Assembly: GCF_005144865.1 (NCBI RefSeq)
Contig: NZ_SWFM01000002.1
Location: 186,001-250,000 of the forward strand
DNA: 64,000 nucleotides
Reading direction: 5' to 3'
DNA from: Guptibacillus hwajinpoensis
GTDB lineage: Bacteria > Bacillota > Bacilli > Bacillales > Guptibacillaceae
Shown here: positions 33,442 through 41,421 of the stretch, in pieces
How the letters are laid out: each line of letters opens with the position of its first letter
How positions within the stretch are numbered: the stretch's first letter is position 1
Translations under genes and position numbers: made by a program
The notes under the pieces: generated by a model
Seen by the model: the letters and a program-made list of their open reading frames with translations, nothing else
Databases searched by the model: none
What the model was told of the DNA's origin: nothing

Positions 33442-34347
33442 ATGGGAGATGAAAAACAACGATCTCATCCTATTGAAAAAAGCGCTTCTAAATGGCAGAA
33501 GCTAGCAAGAAAACGCTGGATCTATCCGGCAGTCTACCTTGGTTTTGCAGCAATCGTTCTTGCAGCAGTTCTCTGGATGCAAGGCGGACAAGAAAATGCA
33601 GGGCCGCGTGATTTAGGTGGAGTTAACGAAGAAAGAAGTGCCTTTGACGCGAATGACGAGTCTGTTCCAGTCCTTGGTGATTCAGAAGTCTTTAAAGTAC
33701 CTGCATCCGAAGATAGTGGAGTATTTGTGCAGAAACAATTCTACGATACAGCAGCAAGCACTGAAGAACAACAAGCAGCTCTTGTTTTCTATAATAATAC
33801 CTACTACCAAAATGCAGGAATCGATTATGCAAAAGAAGATGGATCAAGTTTTGATGTGAAAGCTGCAATGACTGGTAAAGTTGTTAAAGCAACGGAAGAT
33901 CAGTTACTTGGTAATGTCGTTCATTTGGAACATGCGAATGGTGTTGTGACTGTCTATGAATCTCTTGATGCCCTTGAAGTGGCAGAAGGTGATAAAGTAG
34001 AACAGGGAGACAAGCTTGGTGTAGCGGGAACAAGCACATTTAATACTGACGCTGGCGTACACGTACACTTTGAAGTTCGTAAAGATGGAGCTGCAGTGAA
34101 TCCACTTGATGTGTTCAATCAGCCTGCTTCAGCCATTGAAGGAAAGCAAAACACAGAAGCTGGGGATGCTGTTTCTAACCCATCAGCCTCAGAAGGTACT
34201 GATCAAAAAGGTACTGAATCCGAAATGGATGCTGAGAAGAAAGCCGAAGATGATGCAAAAGGTGCAGACGAGGATAAATCCGACGAGCAAAACAACAATA
34301 AGCAAAAATCGGAACAAGAAAAATCAGATACAAAGGATTCTCAATAA
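33442..34347 (+). CDS. spoIIQ: Stage II sporulation protein SpoIIQ, degenerate M23 peptidase
   Basis: 301 residues: cytoplasmic N-terminus, membrane helix (~28-46), M23/LytM domain (~105-215), and a charged Lys/Asp/Glu-rich tail (~220-301). In the first zinc motif the expected H-x-G-x-D reads N124-A-G-I-D128, so a metal ligand is missing while the H207-x-H209 motif is kept. B. subtilis SpoIIQ likewise lacks that His and acts as a structural partner of SpoIIIAH linking forespore and mother cell. Expected to be expressed in the forespore. Confidence 0.93.
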   Translation: MGDEKQRSHPIEKSASKWQKLARKRWIYPAVYLGFAAIVLAAVLWMQGGQENAGPRDLGGVNEERSAFDANDESVPVLGDSEVFKVPASEDSGVFVQKQFYDTAASTEEQQAALVFYNNTYYQNAGIDYAKEDGSSFDVKAAMTGKVVKATEDQLLGNVVHLEHANGVVTVYESLDALEVAEGDKVEQGDKLGVAGTSTFNTDAGVHVHFEVRKDGAAVNPLDVFNQPASAIEGKQNTEAGDAVSNPSASEGTDQKGTESEMDAEKKAEDDAKGADEDKSDEQNNNKQKSEQEKSDTKDSQ

Positions 34348-34352
34348 GGAAG

Positions 34353-34379
34353 AACCTCCGAGAAATCGGGGGTTTTTTT
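34353..34379 (+). terminator. Rho-independent terminator of spoIIQ
   Basis: AACCTCCGA-GAAA-TCGGGGGTTTTTTT, stem with one G-U pair and a T-run, right after the spoIIQ stop. Confidence 0.9.
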
Positions 34380-34435
34380 GTTGTTTTCAAGTTTTTATTA
34401 ACGTTTAAATGCAAGGGGAGATAAGGAGGTATTTC

Positions 34436-34665
34436 ATGACAACATTCGAGCTTTCCCGGGAAATAGCATGAAAGTTCCCGATGGAATCGACATAATTATA
34501 GATACCTATTCAAAGGAATTCTACGAGAATGAATCAAGATAAGATGCTTTCTCTGGGTCAATTGTCGAGGTTGAATATACAAATACTGGGAAGATAGTCG
34601 CATTGACTTCCAGATCTGATAGAAACATAATTAGAAATGTATTTCGGAAAATTCAGAAAAATTAA
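34436..34665 (+). pseudogene. Decayed small gene (frameshift and in-frame stop)
   Basis: AAGGAGG followed by ATG at 34436 looks like a real start, but that frame stops after 11 codons. Shifting frame gives an otherwise continuous 76-codon reading to 34665 interrupted by one TAA at about 34541; its translation (MKVPDGIDIIIDTYSKEF, then SGSIVEVEYTNTGKIVAL) has the composition of a real protein. I do not recognise the family. The small membrane protein that follows may have been coupled to it. Confidence 0.4.
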
Positions 34666-34678
34666 AGGGGGAGGTTAT

Positions 34679-34855
34679 TTGTTACTAGCATTAGTGGTAG
34701 CTGCAGTTGTTAGTCTAGTGATCACACTCAGGAAAAAGAAGAAAAAGTATTTGTTACTACCAATTGGCATGATGGGCGCCTACTTTATAGTAGAGATCGC
34801 CAGAGTGCCACTTGGCTTCGTTGAAACTATGGAGCTTATTTTTAACTTAAAATAA
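34679..34855 (+). CDS. Small two-helix membrane protein, unknown
   Basis: 58 residues from a TTG at 34679, with GGGGGAGG 6-7 nt upstream; a longer reading from 34637 begins inside the decayed gene. Two hydrophobic segments (~1-18 and ~26-46) separated by RKKKKK, so both ends are probably outside. Not recognised. May be a leftover of the same decayed operon. Confidence 0.5.
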   Translation: MLLALVVAAVVSLVITLRKKKKKYLLLPIGMMGAYFIVEIARVPLGFVETMELIFNLK

Positions 34856-34924
34856 ATAGGCTTTCCTTAAAGAGTATTGTTTTATGAAGGTTCTTTTCGT
34901 AGAGATTGTTGTTATAGGAAGAGG

Positions 34925-35060
34925 GTTGATTTCCGCTCCAGGATGCTCGCTTTCCGCGGGGCGGGCGCTGAGCCTCCTCGGCGCACTTTGGCGCGCCTGT
35001 GGGGTCTCACCTGTCCCGCTCATCCCGCAGGAGTCGAGCATCCTTCCGCTCCAATCAGCT
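34925..35060 (+). repeat. ~130-bp palindromic intergenic repeat, copy 6 (full) plus a trailing fragment
   Basis: GTTGATTTCCGCTCC to CCGCTCCAATCAGC. Variable loop GGCGC-ACTTTG-GCGCGCC. About 45 nt further on, GGAACGCAAATCAACTACT (near 35104-35122) repeats only the end of a second, oppositely oriented copy, so two copies may have been joined and partly deleted here. Confidence 0.88.
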
Positions 35061-35181
35061 AAGTGTAACTTTCTCATACGAAAAATTCTTTCAAAAGCAA
35101 CAATGGAACGCAAATCAACTACTACTCTTATAGCGAAACCGTTTATGGAAATATCTAATTTATAAGAAGAGGTGTTAAGAA

Positions 35182-35481
35182 ATGAGGAAGATTGATAAGA
35201 AGGTAGCGGATGCTTACTTTCATGCAAGGGTCCGTTTAATAGGCGTTCTTCTAGTTATCTGGTTCATAGTTTCATTTGGAATGGTGATGCTTGCAGAAAC
35301 ACTAGCTCAATACACATTCAACGGTTTTCCACTTCATTACTTTATGGGCGCACAGGGCTCAATCATTGTTTTTATCTTACTATTATTTGTTAACGCTTAC
35401 ATATCGGATCGAATTGATGAGAAATACGATTTAGTAGAACGAAAAGGTAAGGTAACGAAAGGGAAGTCTTTCCAATCATAA
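35182..35481 (+). CDS. DUF4212 small subunit of a sodium/solute symporter
   Basis: 99 residues, two membrane helices (~18-40 and ~57-77). ARVRLIGVLLVIWFIVSFG and PLHYFMGAQGSIIVFILLLF are typical of the DUF4212 protein paired with VC_2705-type symporters. RBS AAGAGGTG before ATG. 11 nt before the large subunit. Confidence 0.88.
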   Translation: MRKIDKKVADAYFHARVRLIGVLLVIWFIVSFGMVMLAETLAQYTFNGFPLHYFMGAQGSIIVFILLLFVNAYISDRIDEKYDLVERKGKVTKGKSFQS

Positions 35482-35492
35482 GGGGGTAAAGA

Positions 35493-37154
35493 ATGGATAG
35501 CCAGTTTCTCGTATCGCTTTTGCTCATTGTTGCATCATTTGGTCTTTATATTGGAATAGCCGTCTATAATCGTGCACGTCAAACATCAGAGTTTTTTGTT
35601 GCAGGAAGAGGCGTACCAGCTATCTATAACGGAATGGCGATTGGTGCTGACTGGATGAGTGCAGCTTCATTCATTGGTCTCGCGGGAACAGTTATGGTCC
35701 TCGGGTATGATGGCCTTGCATATATTATGGGGTGGACAGGCGGTTATTTGTTATTAACCTTCCTTCTTGCGCCGCAGCTTCGTAAATATGGGCGCTATAC
35801 AGTTCCAGAATTTATCGGCGATCGTTTTCAAAGTAAAACAGCACTCGTGATTGCTGCAATCGCAACGATTTTAATTAGTTTTACATATTCAATCGGTCAG
35901 TTAGCAGGGTCAGGTGTTGTTATTGGGCGTTTATTTGAAGTCGATGCCAAAATCGGCGTCATGATCGGCGTAGTGATTATCGCTATTTATGCAACGTTTG
36001 GTGGAATGAAGGGGATTACTTGGACACAGGTTGCTCAGTACGTCATTTTAATTCTCGCTTATCTTATTCCTGTTATCTTCATGTCTCTTCAAATTACAAA
36101 TAATCCGATACCATGGTTAAGCTATGGAAATGTTGTTTCGGAGCTTGGAGCGCTTGATCGGGAGCTCGGTATCTCTGAATACTTTGCACCGTTCGATACC
36201 GCTTCGAAATGGCAGTTCATGGCACTCATGTTTAGTTTAATGGCGGGAACAGCAGGTTTACCACATGTAATTGTGCGCTTTTATACCGTTTCTACTATGA
36301 AAGCTGCAAGATGGAGCGGTGCATGGGCTTTACTTTTTATCGGACTTCTCTATTTATCTGCTCCAGCTTATGCTGCATTTTCACGATTCATTTTGATGAA
36401 GCAGGTAGCGGGGAGCCCAATCGATGCTTTGCCTGCATGGACTGAAAAGTGGGTCAATACCGGCCTTCTTAAAATGGCTGATACGAGCGGAGATGGCATT
36501 CTCCAGTGGAAAGAAATCGCGATTAGTAACGATATCGTTGTGATGGCTACACCTGAAATTGCAAACCTTGGTATATTCGTGATCGGTCTTGTGGCCGCAG
36601 GCGCAATGGCAGCTGCTTTATCAACGGCAGGGGGGTTATTAATTGCCATATCATCTTCTTTCTCACACGATATTTACTATCGAATCATTAATCCTAGTGC
36701 CACTGAGAAGAAGCGGATGGCAGTTGCTCGTTGGTCGATTTTGATTGCTACAGTTGTAGCAGGAGTTGTTGCCCTTAATCCACCAGGGGTCATTACACAA
36801 ATCGTTGCATGGGCCTTTGCGCTCGCTTCAGGAACCTTTTTCCCAGCTCTTATTCTAGGAGTCTGGTGGAAGCGCGCGAATGCTCCAGGAGTAATAGCAG
36901 GAATGATCGTAGGCTTACTCGTAACATTAACGTATATTTTCCTTGCTAAATTCGGCGGCTTCACGATTCTTGGCATCATCGATACAGGAGCAGGTGTGTT
37001 TGGTGCAGGCTCTGCGTTTTTAACGAATGTCCTCGTCTCACTAAGTACAAAGCCACCGTCTCAAAAGCTACAAGATGAAGTCATGGATCTCCGCTACCCA
37101 GAGCAACTCTCTTATAAAGATGGCGAGGTCTGGAAGGATGATAAAGTGATTTAG
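35493..37154 (+). CDS. Sodium:solute symporter (SSS family, acetate/ActP-like)
   Basis: 553 residues, ~13 helices. GRGVPAIYNGMAIGADWMSAASFIG and GTAGLPHVIVRFYTV are SSS signatures of the VC_2705/ActP subgroup. Between helices there is an EF-hand-like DTSGDGILQWKE insertion (near residues 330-341). Substrate is probably a short monocarboxylate such as acetate, inferred from the subgroup. Works with the DUF4212 subunit just upstream. Ends with a short cytoplasmic tail. Confidence 0.88.
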   Translation: MDSQFLVSLLLIVASFGLYIGIAVYNRARQTSEFFVAGRGVPAIYNGMAIGADWMSAASFIGLAGTVMVLGYDGLAYIMGWTGGYLLLTFLLAPQLRKYGRYTVPEFIGDRFQSKTALVIAAIATILISFTYSIGQLAGSGVVIGRLFEVDAKIGVMIGVVIIAIYATFGGMKGITWTQVAQYVILILAYLIPVIFMSLQITNNPIPWLSYGNVVSELGALDRELGISEYFAPFDTASKWQFMALMFSLMAGTAGLPHVIVRFYTVSTMKAARWSGAWALLFIGLLYLSAPAYAAFSRFILMKQVAGSPIDALPAWTEKWVNTGLLKMADTSGDGILQWKEIAISNDIVVMATPEIANLGIFVIGLVAAGAMAAALSTAGGLLIAISSSFSHDIYYRIINPSATEKKRMAVARWSILIATVVAGVVALNPPGVITQIVAWAFALASGTFFPALILGVWWKRANAPGVIAGMIVGLLVTLTYIFLAKFGGFTILGIIDTGAGVFGAGSAFLTNVLVSLSTKPPSQKLQDEVMDLRYPEQLSYKDGEVWKDDKVI

Positions 37155-37215
37155 AGGCTCTTTTCAAAAAGATTGTTACTTTTAAAAGATTTTTTATAGA
37201 GAACACTATTTCATA

Positions 37216-37345
37216 GTTGATTGGAGCGGAAGGTGCTCGACTCCTGCGGGATGAGCGGGACAGGTGAGACCCCACAGGAGCGTTAGCGACGAGGAGGCTC
37301 ACCGCCCGCCCCGCGGAAAGCGAGCATCCTGGAGCGCAAATCAAC
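37216..37345 (-). repeat. ~130-bp palindromic intergenic repeat, copy 7 (full)
   Basis: GTTGATTGGAGCGGAAG to GGAGCGCAAATCAAC, with perfect GTTGATT/AATCAAC ends. The GAGGCTCTTTTC and CTACTCTTATAGCAACAATG flanks are shared with other copies, so the unit that moves or spreads is probably longer than the core. Confidence 0.9.
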
Positions 37346-37397
37346 CTCTACTCTTATAGCAACAATGTCTACAAATAAAGCCTACCTGAAAAGTGAA

Positions 37398-37437
37398 AGA
37401 ACCTCTGATTTTCAGTAAAATCAGAGGTTCTTTTTTG
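37398..37437 (+). terminator. Rho-independent terminator after the symporter operon
   Basis: AGAACCTCTGATTTT / AAAATCAGAGGTTCTTTTTT perfect stem, short loop. Lies beyond the repeat. The remaining 290 nt to spoIIID are AT-rich and should contain its mother-cell promoter; I could not place one with confidence. Confidence 0.92.
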
Positions 37438-37726
37438 TATCCTGAAACATACAACATAAGCAATATTACCCATTTGAAAGAAAATTTAAATAAAATCCCT
37501 TGTCCCTCTTGACTTTTTGGTATATAACCACCTTTGCCTTAATAAAATGTTACAAAACTTAGTAAATGAGGGGCAGAGGTGAGAAGTTGTGGTAACGCTT
37601 CGAAGTATTCTTGCATGCAATACTCCTGACATCATGTAGGTCACCTGATGACTAGAGCTTCGTAGCATGATCACTTTATCAGTCTCATTTCGCATCTCTC
37701 ACATCCAATTTAGGGAGGCGAGTGGT

Positions 37727-37999
37727 GTGCACGATTACATCAAAGAGCGAACCATCAAGATTGGAAATTACATCGTGGAGACTAAGAAAACGGTGAGGGT
37801 GATCGCCAAAGAATTTGGAGTGTCAAAAAGTACCGTTCACAAGGATTTAACCGAACGGCTTCCCGAAATTAATCCGGACCTCGCCAATGAGGTGAAGGGG
37901 ATTCTCGAGTATCATAAATCGATACGCCATCTCCGCGGCGGCGAAGCGACGAGAATAAAATATAGAAAGGACACCGAAAAAGAAGAAGCCGTCAAATAA
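37727..37999 (+). CDS. spoIIID: Sporulation transcription factor SpoIIID
   Basis: 90 residues; GTG start at 37727 with GGGAGGCGAG upstream gives the usual N-terminus HDYIKERTIKIGNYIVE. Helix-turn-helix in RVIAKEFGVSKSTVHKDLTE, then a C-terminal basic helix (HKSIRHLRGGEATRIKY). Controls sigma-E regulon genes in the mother cell. The mbl gene follows as in B. subtilis. Confidence 0.97.
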   Translation: MHDYIKERTIKIGNYIVETKKTVRVIAKEFGVSKSTVHKDLTERLPEINPDLANEVKGILEYHKSIRHLRGGEATRIKYRKDTEKEEAVK

Positions 38000-38053
38000 C
38001 ACGTCTAAAAACGACAATTTTTTCTAAATCATTTCTTCCTTGTGATACTTTTG

Positions 38054-38062
38054 TGGTACAAT
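38054..38062 (+). promoter_or_regulatory. mbl: Possible extended -10 promoter of mbl
   Basis: TGGTACAAT just before ATACTAATGG, the same TG-N-TACAAT form as upstream of glyA. No good -35 at the right distance. Confidence 0.4.
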
Positions 38063-38138
38063 ATACTAATGGATACGTAGTTTATACATACTAGGACTGG
38101 AACAATAGATGAGTTATAGTACACAGGGAGGATAAGTC

Positions 38139-39140
38139 ATGTTTTCACGTGATATAGGGATTGATTTAGGTACCGCAAATGTACTGATTTATGTGAAGGG
38201 CAGAGGCATTGTTCTTGATGAACCTTCAGTAGTAGCGATTGATACTAATACTGGAAGAGCACTTGCTGTTGGTGAAGAAGCAAGACAGATGGTCGGCCGG
38301 ACTCCTGGAAACATCGTTGCAACACGTCCGCTAAAAGATGGCGTAATTGCAGACTTCGATATTACAGAAATGATGCTGAGACATTTCTTGAACAAAATTA
38401 ATGTGAAAAGTTTTCTATCGAAGCCGCGTATTCTTATTTGCACACCAACCAATATTACATCGGTTGAGAAAAAGGCAATTAAAGAAGCAGCGGAAAAAAG
38501 CGGTGGAAAGCAAATTTTTCTTGAAGAAGAACCAAAGGTAGCAGCCATTGGCGCAGGTATGGATATTTTTCAGCCAAGCGGTAATATGGTAGTGGACATT
38601 GGCGGTGGAACGACGGATATCGCAGTTCTTTCAATGGGCGATATTGTCACCGCCTCTTCCATTAAAATGGCAGGGGACAAGTTCGATTACGAAATTCTCG
38701 ACTACATCAAGAAAACCTATAAGCTTTTAATCGGAGAACGTACAGCAGAGCAAATTAAAATCAACGTAGCAACGGTATTTCCAGGCGGCCGGAATGAAGA
38801 GCTTGATATTCGCGGACGTGACATGGTTTCAGGACTTCCACGCACGATTACAGTGAAATCTGATGAAATACAGCAGGCACTTCAAGAGCCGATCTCACAC
38901 ATGGTAATGGCGGCGAAAAGCGTACTTGAACGAACTCCTCCTGAACTTTCAGCAGATATCATTGACCGCGGTGTCATTATGACAGGCGGAGGCGCATTGC
39001 TTCACGGTATCGATCAGCTATTTGCTGAAGAATTAATGGTTCCTGTTCTAGTAGCAGAAGAGCCAATGAGCTGTGTTGCAAAAGGGACAGGCCTTATGCT
39101 TGAACATATTGACAAGATTGCTAAGAAAAAATTAATCTAG
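38139..39140 (+). CDS. mbl: MreB-family cell-shape protein Mbl
   Basis: 333 residues, actin fold. IGIDLGTANVLIYVKGRGI (phosphate 1), VVDIGGGTTDIAVLSMG (phosphate 2) and IMTGGGALLHGIDQL (adenosine) motifs. Guides elongation-specific wall synthesis. Mbl rather than MreB because of sequence and the spoIIID neighbour. RBS AGGGAGG before ATG 38139. Confidence 0.96.
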   Translation: MFSRDIGIDLGTANVLIYVKGRGIVLDEPSVVAIDTNTGRALAVGEEARQMVGRTPGNIVATRPLKDGVIADFDITEMMLRHFLNKINVKSFLSKPRILICTPTNITSVEKKAIKEAAEKSGGKQIFLEEEPKVAAIGAGMDIFQPSGNMVVDIGGGTTDIAVLSMGDIVTASSIKMAGDKFDYEILDYIKKTYKLLIGERTAEQIKINVATVFPGGRNEELDIRGRDMVSGLPRTITVKSDEIQQALQEPISHMVMAAKSVLERTPPELSADIIDRGVIMTGGGALLHGIDQLFAEELMVPVLVAEEPMSCVAKGTGLMLEHIDKIAKKKLI

Positions 39141-39174
39141 CTACGTAACGGAAACTATTCGTAAGGGTGTAATC

Positions 39175-39462
39175 ATGATGGCGAACAACCATGAAAAGGT
39201 GAACCAGACCTCAGATCGTAAAAACATGACGACGGAAGAGGCCAAACAAACGAATAAGAATACAGAAGAGAAGCAGCGCAGGCCAAGAATTCGGTTAATC
39301 CCGATCTGGCTGCGCCTTCTTCTCGTGATGCTATTACTTCTAGCTTCGCTTCTAGCAGGAGCCATGCTCGGTTATGGTGTTATTGGTGATGGAAGCCCTG
39401 GCGATGTTTTCAAGAAAGACACGTGGGTGAAAATCACTGATATTGTTAAGAAAGAAAAGTAG
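39175..39462 (+). CDS. EpuA-family small membrane protein
   Basis: 95 residues: polar, charged N-terminal half, then RPRIRLIPIWLRLLLVMLLL with one membrane helix (~45-68) and a short outside tail. Matches the EpuA family (PF11772), which databases often mislabel as RNA polymerase subunit beta. Located between mbl and fabZ as in related Bacillus. Function unknown. AAGGGTG precedes the first of two ATGs. Confidence 0.75.
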   Translation: MMANNHEKVNQTSDRKNMTTEEAKQTNKNTEEKQRRPRIRLIPIWLRLLLVMLLLLASLLAGAMLGYGVIGDGSPGDVFKKDTWVKITDIVKKEK

Positions 39463-39483
39463 TGATTGAAAGGAGAATGAGAC

Positions 39484-39906
39484 ATGTTAGATATTCAAGA
39501 TATTAAATCGATTATCCCGCATCGGTACCCTTTCTTACTTGTTGATCGTATTCTTGAAGTTGAGGAAGAAGTTAGAGCGGTCGGTATAAAGAACGTTACA
39601 GCGAATGAAGAATTTTTCAACGGGCACTTCCCAGATTATCCTGTTATGCCAGGTGTCCTAATCGTAGAAGCACTTGCGCAAGTAGGGGCAGTAGCAATGT
39701 TGAAAAAAGAAGAAAATCAGGGAAAGCTCGCTTTCTTTACGGGGATCGACAAATGCCGTTTCAAAAGACAAGTGAAACCTGGTGATCAACTTCGCCTTGA
39801 AGTCGAAATCATCCGAATCAAAGGACCGATCGGCAAAGGCAAAGCAACGGCTACAGTAGACGGCGAAGTAGCAGCAGAAGCAGAAATCATGTTTGCACTA
39901 AAATAA
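39484..39906 (+). CDS. fabZ: 3-hydroxyacyl-ACP dehydratase FabZ
   Basis: 140 residues, hot-dog fold. [11 protein letters not shown] start, catalytic His in [12 protein letters not shown] and Glu in [12 protein letters not shown]. Removes water from 3-hydroxyacyl-ACP in fatty acid elongation. RBS AAAGGAG before ATG 39484. Terminator follows. Confidence 0.96.
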   Translation: MLDIQDIKSIIPHRYPFLLVDRILEVEEEVRAVGIKNVTANEEFFNGHFPDYPVMPGVLIVEALAQVGAVAMLKKEENQGKLAFFTGIDKCRFKRQVKPGDQLRLEVEIIRIKGPIGKGKATATVDGEVAAEAEIMFALK

Positions 39907-39915
39907 TAGTTGAAA

Positions 39916-39967
39916 TAAATCCCTACCGATAGGCATTGAAGAGATTCTTATTGGTGGGGGTTTTTTT
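39916..39967 (+). terminator. Rho-independent terminator of fabZ
   Basis: AAATCCCTACCGATA pairs with TATTGGTGGGGGTTTTTTT including G-U pairs, ~20-nt loop, T-run. Confidence 0.8.
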
Positions 39968-40099
39968 ATATTGATTTTACTTATGGCTGCTTGCATAGAC
40001 ATTGTTACTTTGCTCACCAAGTCTTCATTTAATGAAAGTCTCTTTTCTAAAAGTATTTAGTCTTTGAAAAGGGGTTTGTATAAACAATAACACTTAGAA

Positions 40100-40232
40100 G
40101 TTGATTGGAGCGGAAGGTGCTCGACTCCTGCGGGACTAGCGGGACAGGTGAGACCCCACACGCGCCTAAAGCGCGCCGAGGAGGCTTCACGCCCGCACCA
40201 AGGAAAGCGAGCACCTGGAGCGCAAATCAACC
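40100..40232 (-). repeat. ~130-bp palindromic intergenic repeat, copy 8 (full, last in the window)
   Basis: GTTGATTGGAGCGGAAG to GGAGCGCAAATCAACC. Both inner arms are shortened together (AGGTGCTCG / CGAGCACCT where copies 1, 5 and 6 have AGGATGCTCG / CGAGCATCCT). Loop hairpin ACGCGCC-TAAA-GCGCG. Shares ACCAAGGAAAGCGAGC with the half element at 7201. Confidence 0.88.
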
Positions 40233-40400
40233 ACTACTCTTTAAGCGAAATCATTATGGTTTGTTATTCGTTTATCTACTTTGTAAAACCCTTATAGAGA
40301 CTATGTAAATATCAACAAATTTCCAATCTGACTTGATATGATGATCTCAACCGCAACGTAGCGGTAAAAACTTACTTGAGTTCAGGGAGGAATTTTGGAA

Positions 40401-40577
40401 ATGAATCAGAGGAAATTCATGCTCAAAATTGCAACTTCGTTTGTAGCTCTCATGTTAATCACGGCTTGTAGCAGTAATGAAGGTAACGACACAGAGAACG
40501 GCAACAACTCAATGGACAATGGAAGTAACACAGAAGAACCTGCTTCAAACGAGAACTCCACGAACTCTGCTGAATAA
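40401..40577 (+). CDS. Tiny Asn/Glu-rich lipoprotein
   Basis: 58 residues. Signal sequence ending in the lipobox LITAC (Cys ~23), then a mature part of only ~35 residues made almost entirely of Ser, Asn, Glu, Gly and Thr (NEGNDTENGNNSMDNGSN). ATG 40401 follows GGGAGG by about 10 nt; a TTG two codons earlier is possible. No family recognised. The mature part is too simple for an enzyme. It has its own terminator, and a similar, more acidic lipoprotein lies at 42942 on the other side of the sin genes. Confidence 0.75.
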   Translation: MNQRKFMLKIATSFVALMLITACSSNEGNDTENGNNSMDNGSNTEEPASNENSTNSAE

Positions 40578-40585
40578 GATGATCG

Positions 40586-40616
40586 ACTCCTGTCCGCTCT
40601 AGACAGGAGTTTTTAT
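40586..40616 (+). terminator. Rho-independent terminator of the 40401 lipoprotein gene
   Basis: ACTCCTGTC / GACAGGAGTTTTTA, 9-bp perfect stem with T-run. Confidence 0.92.
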
Positions 40617-40623
40617 TTCAAAC

Positions 40624-40655
40624 AAAAATGAAGCAGGGCGGGACCGGCTGCTTCA
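40624..40655 (-). terminator. Terminator of the first sinR
   Basis: On the minus strand TGAAGCAG / CTGCTTCA stem followed by TTTTTG; the stem begins in the sinR stop codon. Inner GCCGG/CCCGCC pairs strengthen it. Confidence 0.85.
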
Positions 40656-40985
40656 ATCCTCTTTGCTATGCTTTAGTTGCCATTTCTTAAACTCTAAATA
40701 ATCCGCAAAATCTTCTTTCGTTATACCAGAGCGCATAGCCTCTTCAATCAATTCCTTCCATTCCGTATCAAGTGCAGGTTCTCCTGTATCCTCATCAAGG
40801 ATAAAAACTTCCATTGGTACCTTTAGCTCTGCCGCTATTTTCTCAAGGAAGTGAATCGATGGGTTAGCCTGTTGATTGCGCTCAATTGAGCTAAGGTAAG
40901 ACTTGGCCACTCCAGCACGTTTCGCTAACTCTGTTAATGATAACCCCATTCGGTTTCGATAAAGTTTAATTTTTTCCCCTATCAT
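40653..40985 (-). CDS. sinR: SinR-like repressor, copy 1
   Basis: 110 residues, about the length of B. subtilis SinR. N-terminal xre-type helix-turn-helix (~5-62) with GVAKSYLSSIERNQQANPS, and a C-terminal helical hairpin (TEWKELIEEAMRSGITKEDF) that tetramerises or swaps with SinI. SinR represses matrix genes in biofilm control. It is transcribed away from its nearest sinI (41287, plus strand), unlike the usual sinIR order. The 301-nt gap between them holds two GTTC palindromes. Confidence 0.92.
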   Translation of the reverse strand: MIGEKIKLYRNRMGLSLTELAKRAGVAKSYLSSIERNQQANPSIHFLEKIAAELKVPMEVFILDEDTGEPALDTEWKELIEEAMRSGITKEDFADYLEFKKWQLKHSKED

Positions 40986-41037
40986 CCCTTTACCTCTACT
41001 TTATCATTATTTGGTATATTAATTTTATCAAGAACAC

Positions 41038-41059
41038 ATCGTTCTGTAAACAGAACGAT
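41038..41059. promoter_or_regulatory. 22-bp palindrome, likely SinR-type operator
   Basis: ATCGTTCTGT-AA-ACAGAACGAT, perfect 10-bp arms. The half site GTTCTGT is one base from the SinR consensus GTTCTYT. It lies 53 nt upstream of the first sinR start and 228 nt upstream of sinI. Confidence 0.65.
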
Positions 41060-41223
41060 TGTCACAATTTAATTATTTTATTTCACTCAGAATTAGATGA
41101 AAGTTTAAGAAAAGATGAGGATGTTTAAGTAAAGCAATGATTTATACTAATAAATGACCAAAATCAATGAATTTTCAGTCTTTTTTATCTTCCAAAATAA
41201 TACTATATTAGATGTACATTCTA

Positions 41224-41248
41224 AATAAAGAACAAATCGTTCTTTATT
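41224..41248. promoter_or_regulatory. 25-bp palindrome, likely SinR-type operator before sinI
   Basis: AATAAAGAAC-AAATC-GTTCTTTATT, perfect 10-bp arms around GTTCTTT, an exact match to the SinR half site GTTCTYT. It is 39 nt upstream of the sinI start, where it would block that operon. Confidence 0.7.
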
Positions 41249-41286
41249 AATGTCGGGTGCTGGAGAATTATATAAGGGGGATGGGA

Positions 41287-41409
41287 ATGAGGACGTATAC
41301 TGACGAAAAATTGGATGAAGAATGGGTGACGCTTATCTCGATCGCAAAGAAACTTGGGTTGTCAAAGGAGGAAGTGAAGCAATTTCTAACCAATTCCTCG
41401 AAAAATTGA
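41287..41409 (+). CDS. sinI: SinI-like antirepressor, copy 1
   Basis: 40 residues, too short for ordinary ORF calling. MRTYTDEKLDEEWVTLIS, then IAKKLGLSKEEVKQFL. The LDxEWVxLI...A...G(L/I)SxEEVxxFL pattern is the SinI domain that binds the SinR C-terminal hairpin (compare B. subtilis LDQEWVELMVEAKE). ATG 41287 is preferred over ATG 41281 because AAGGGGG lies 6 nt before it. 12 nt downstream a second gene starts, so this sinI leads an operon with 41422 and 41682 rather than with sinR. Confidence 0.8.
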   Translation: MRTYTDEKLDEEWVTLISIAKKLGLSKEEVKQFLTNSSKN

Positions 41410-41421
41410 GGAGGGATGTAA

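Noticed and set aside
34877-35227. Several 60-126-codon frames on both strands
   Set aside because: They lie across the palindromic repeat; the same translated pieces recur at other copies, so they are repeat artefacts.
37590-37640. 16-codon leader peptide (GTG 37590) before spoIIID
   Set aside because: Has a passable binding site but no attenuator structure or amino-acid bias; not supported.
39175-39462. RNA polymerase beta subunit label
   Set aside because: The protein is a 95-residue single-helix membrane protein of the EpuA family with no similarity to RpoB.
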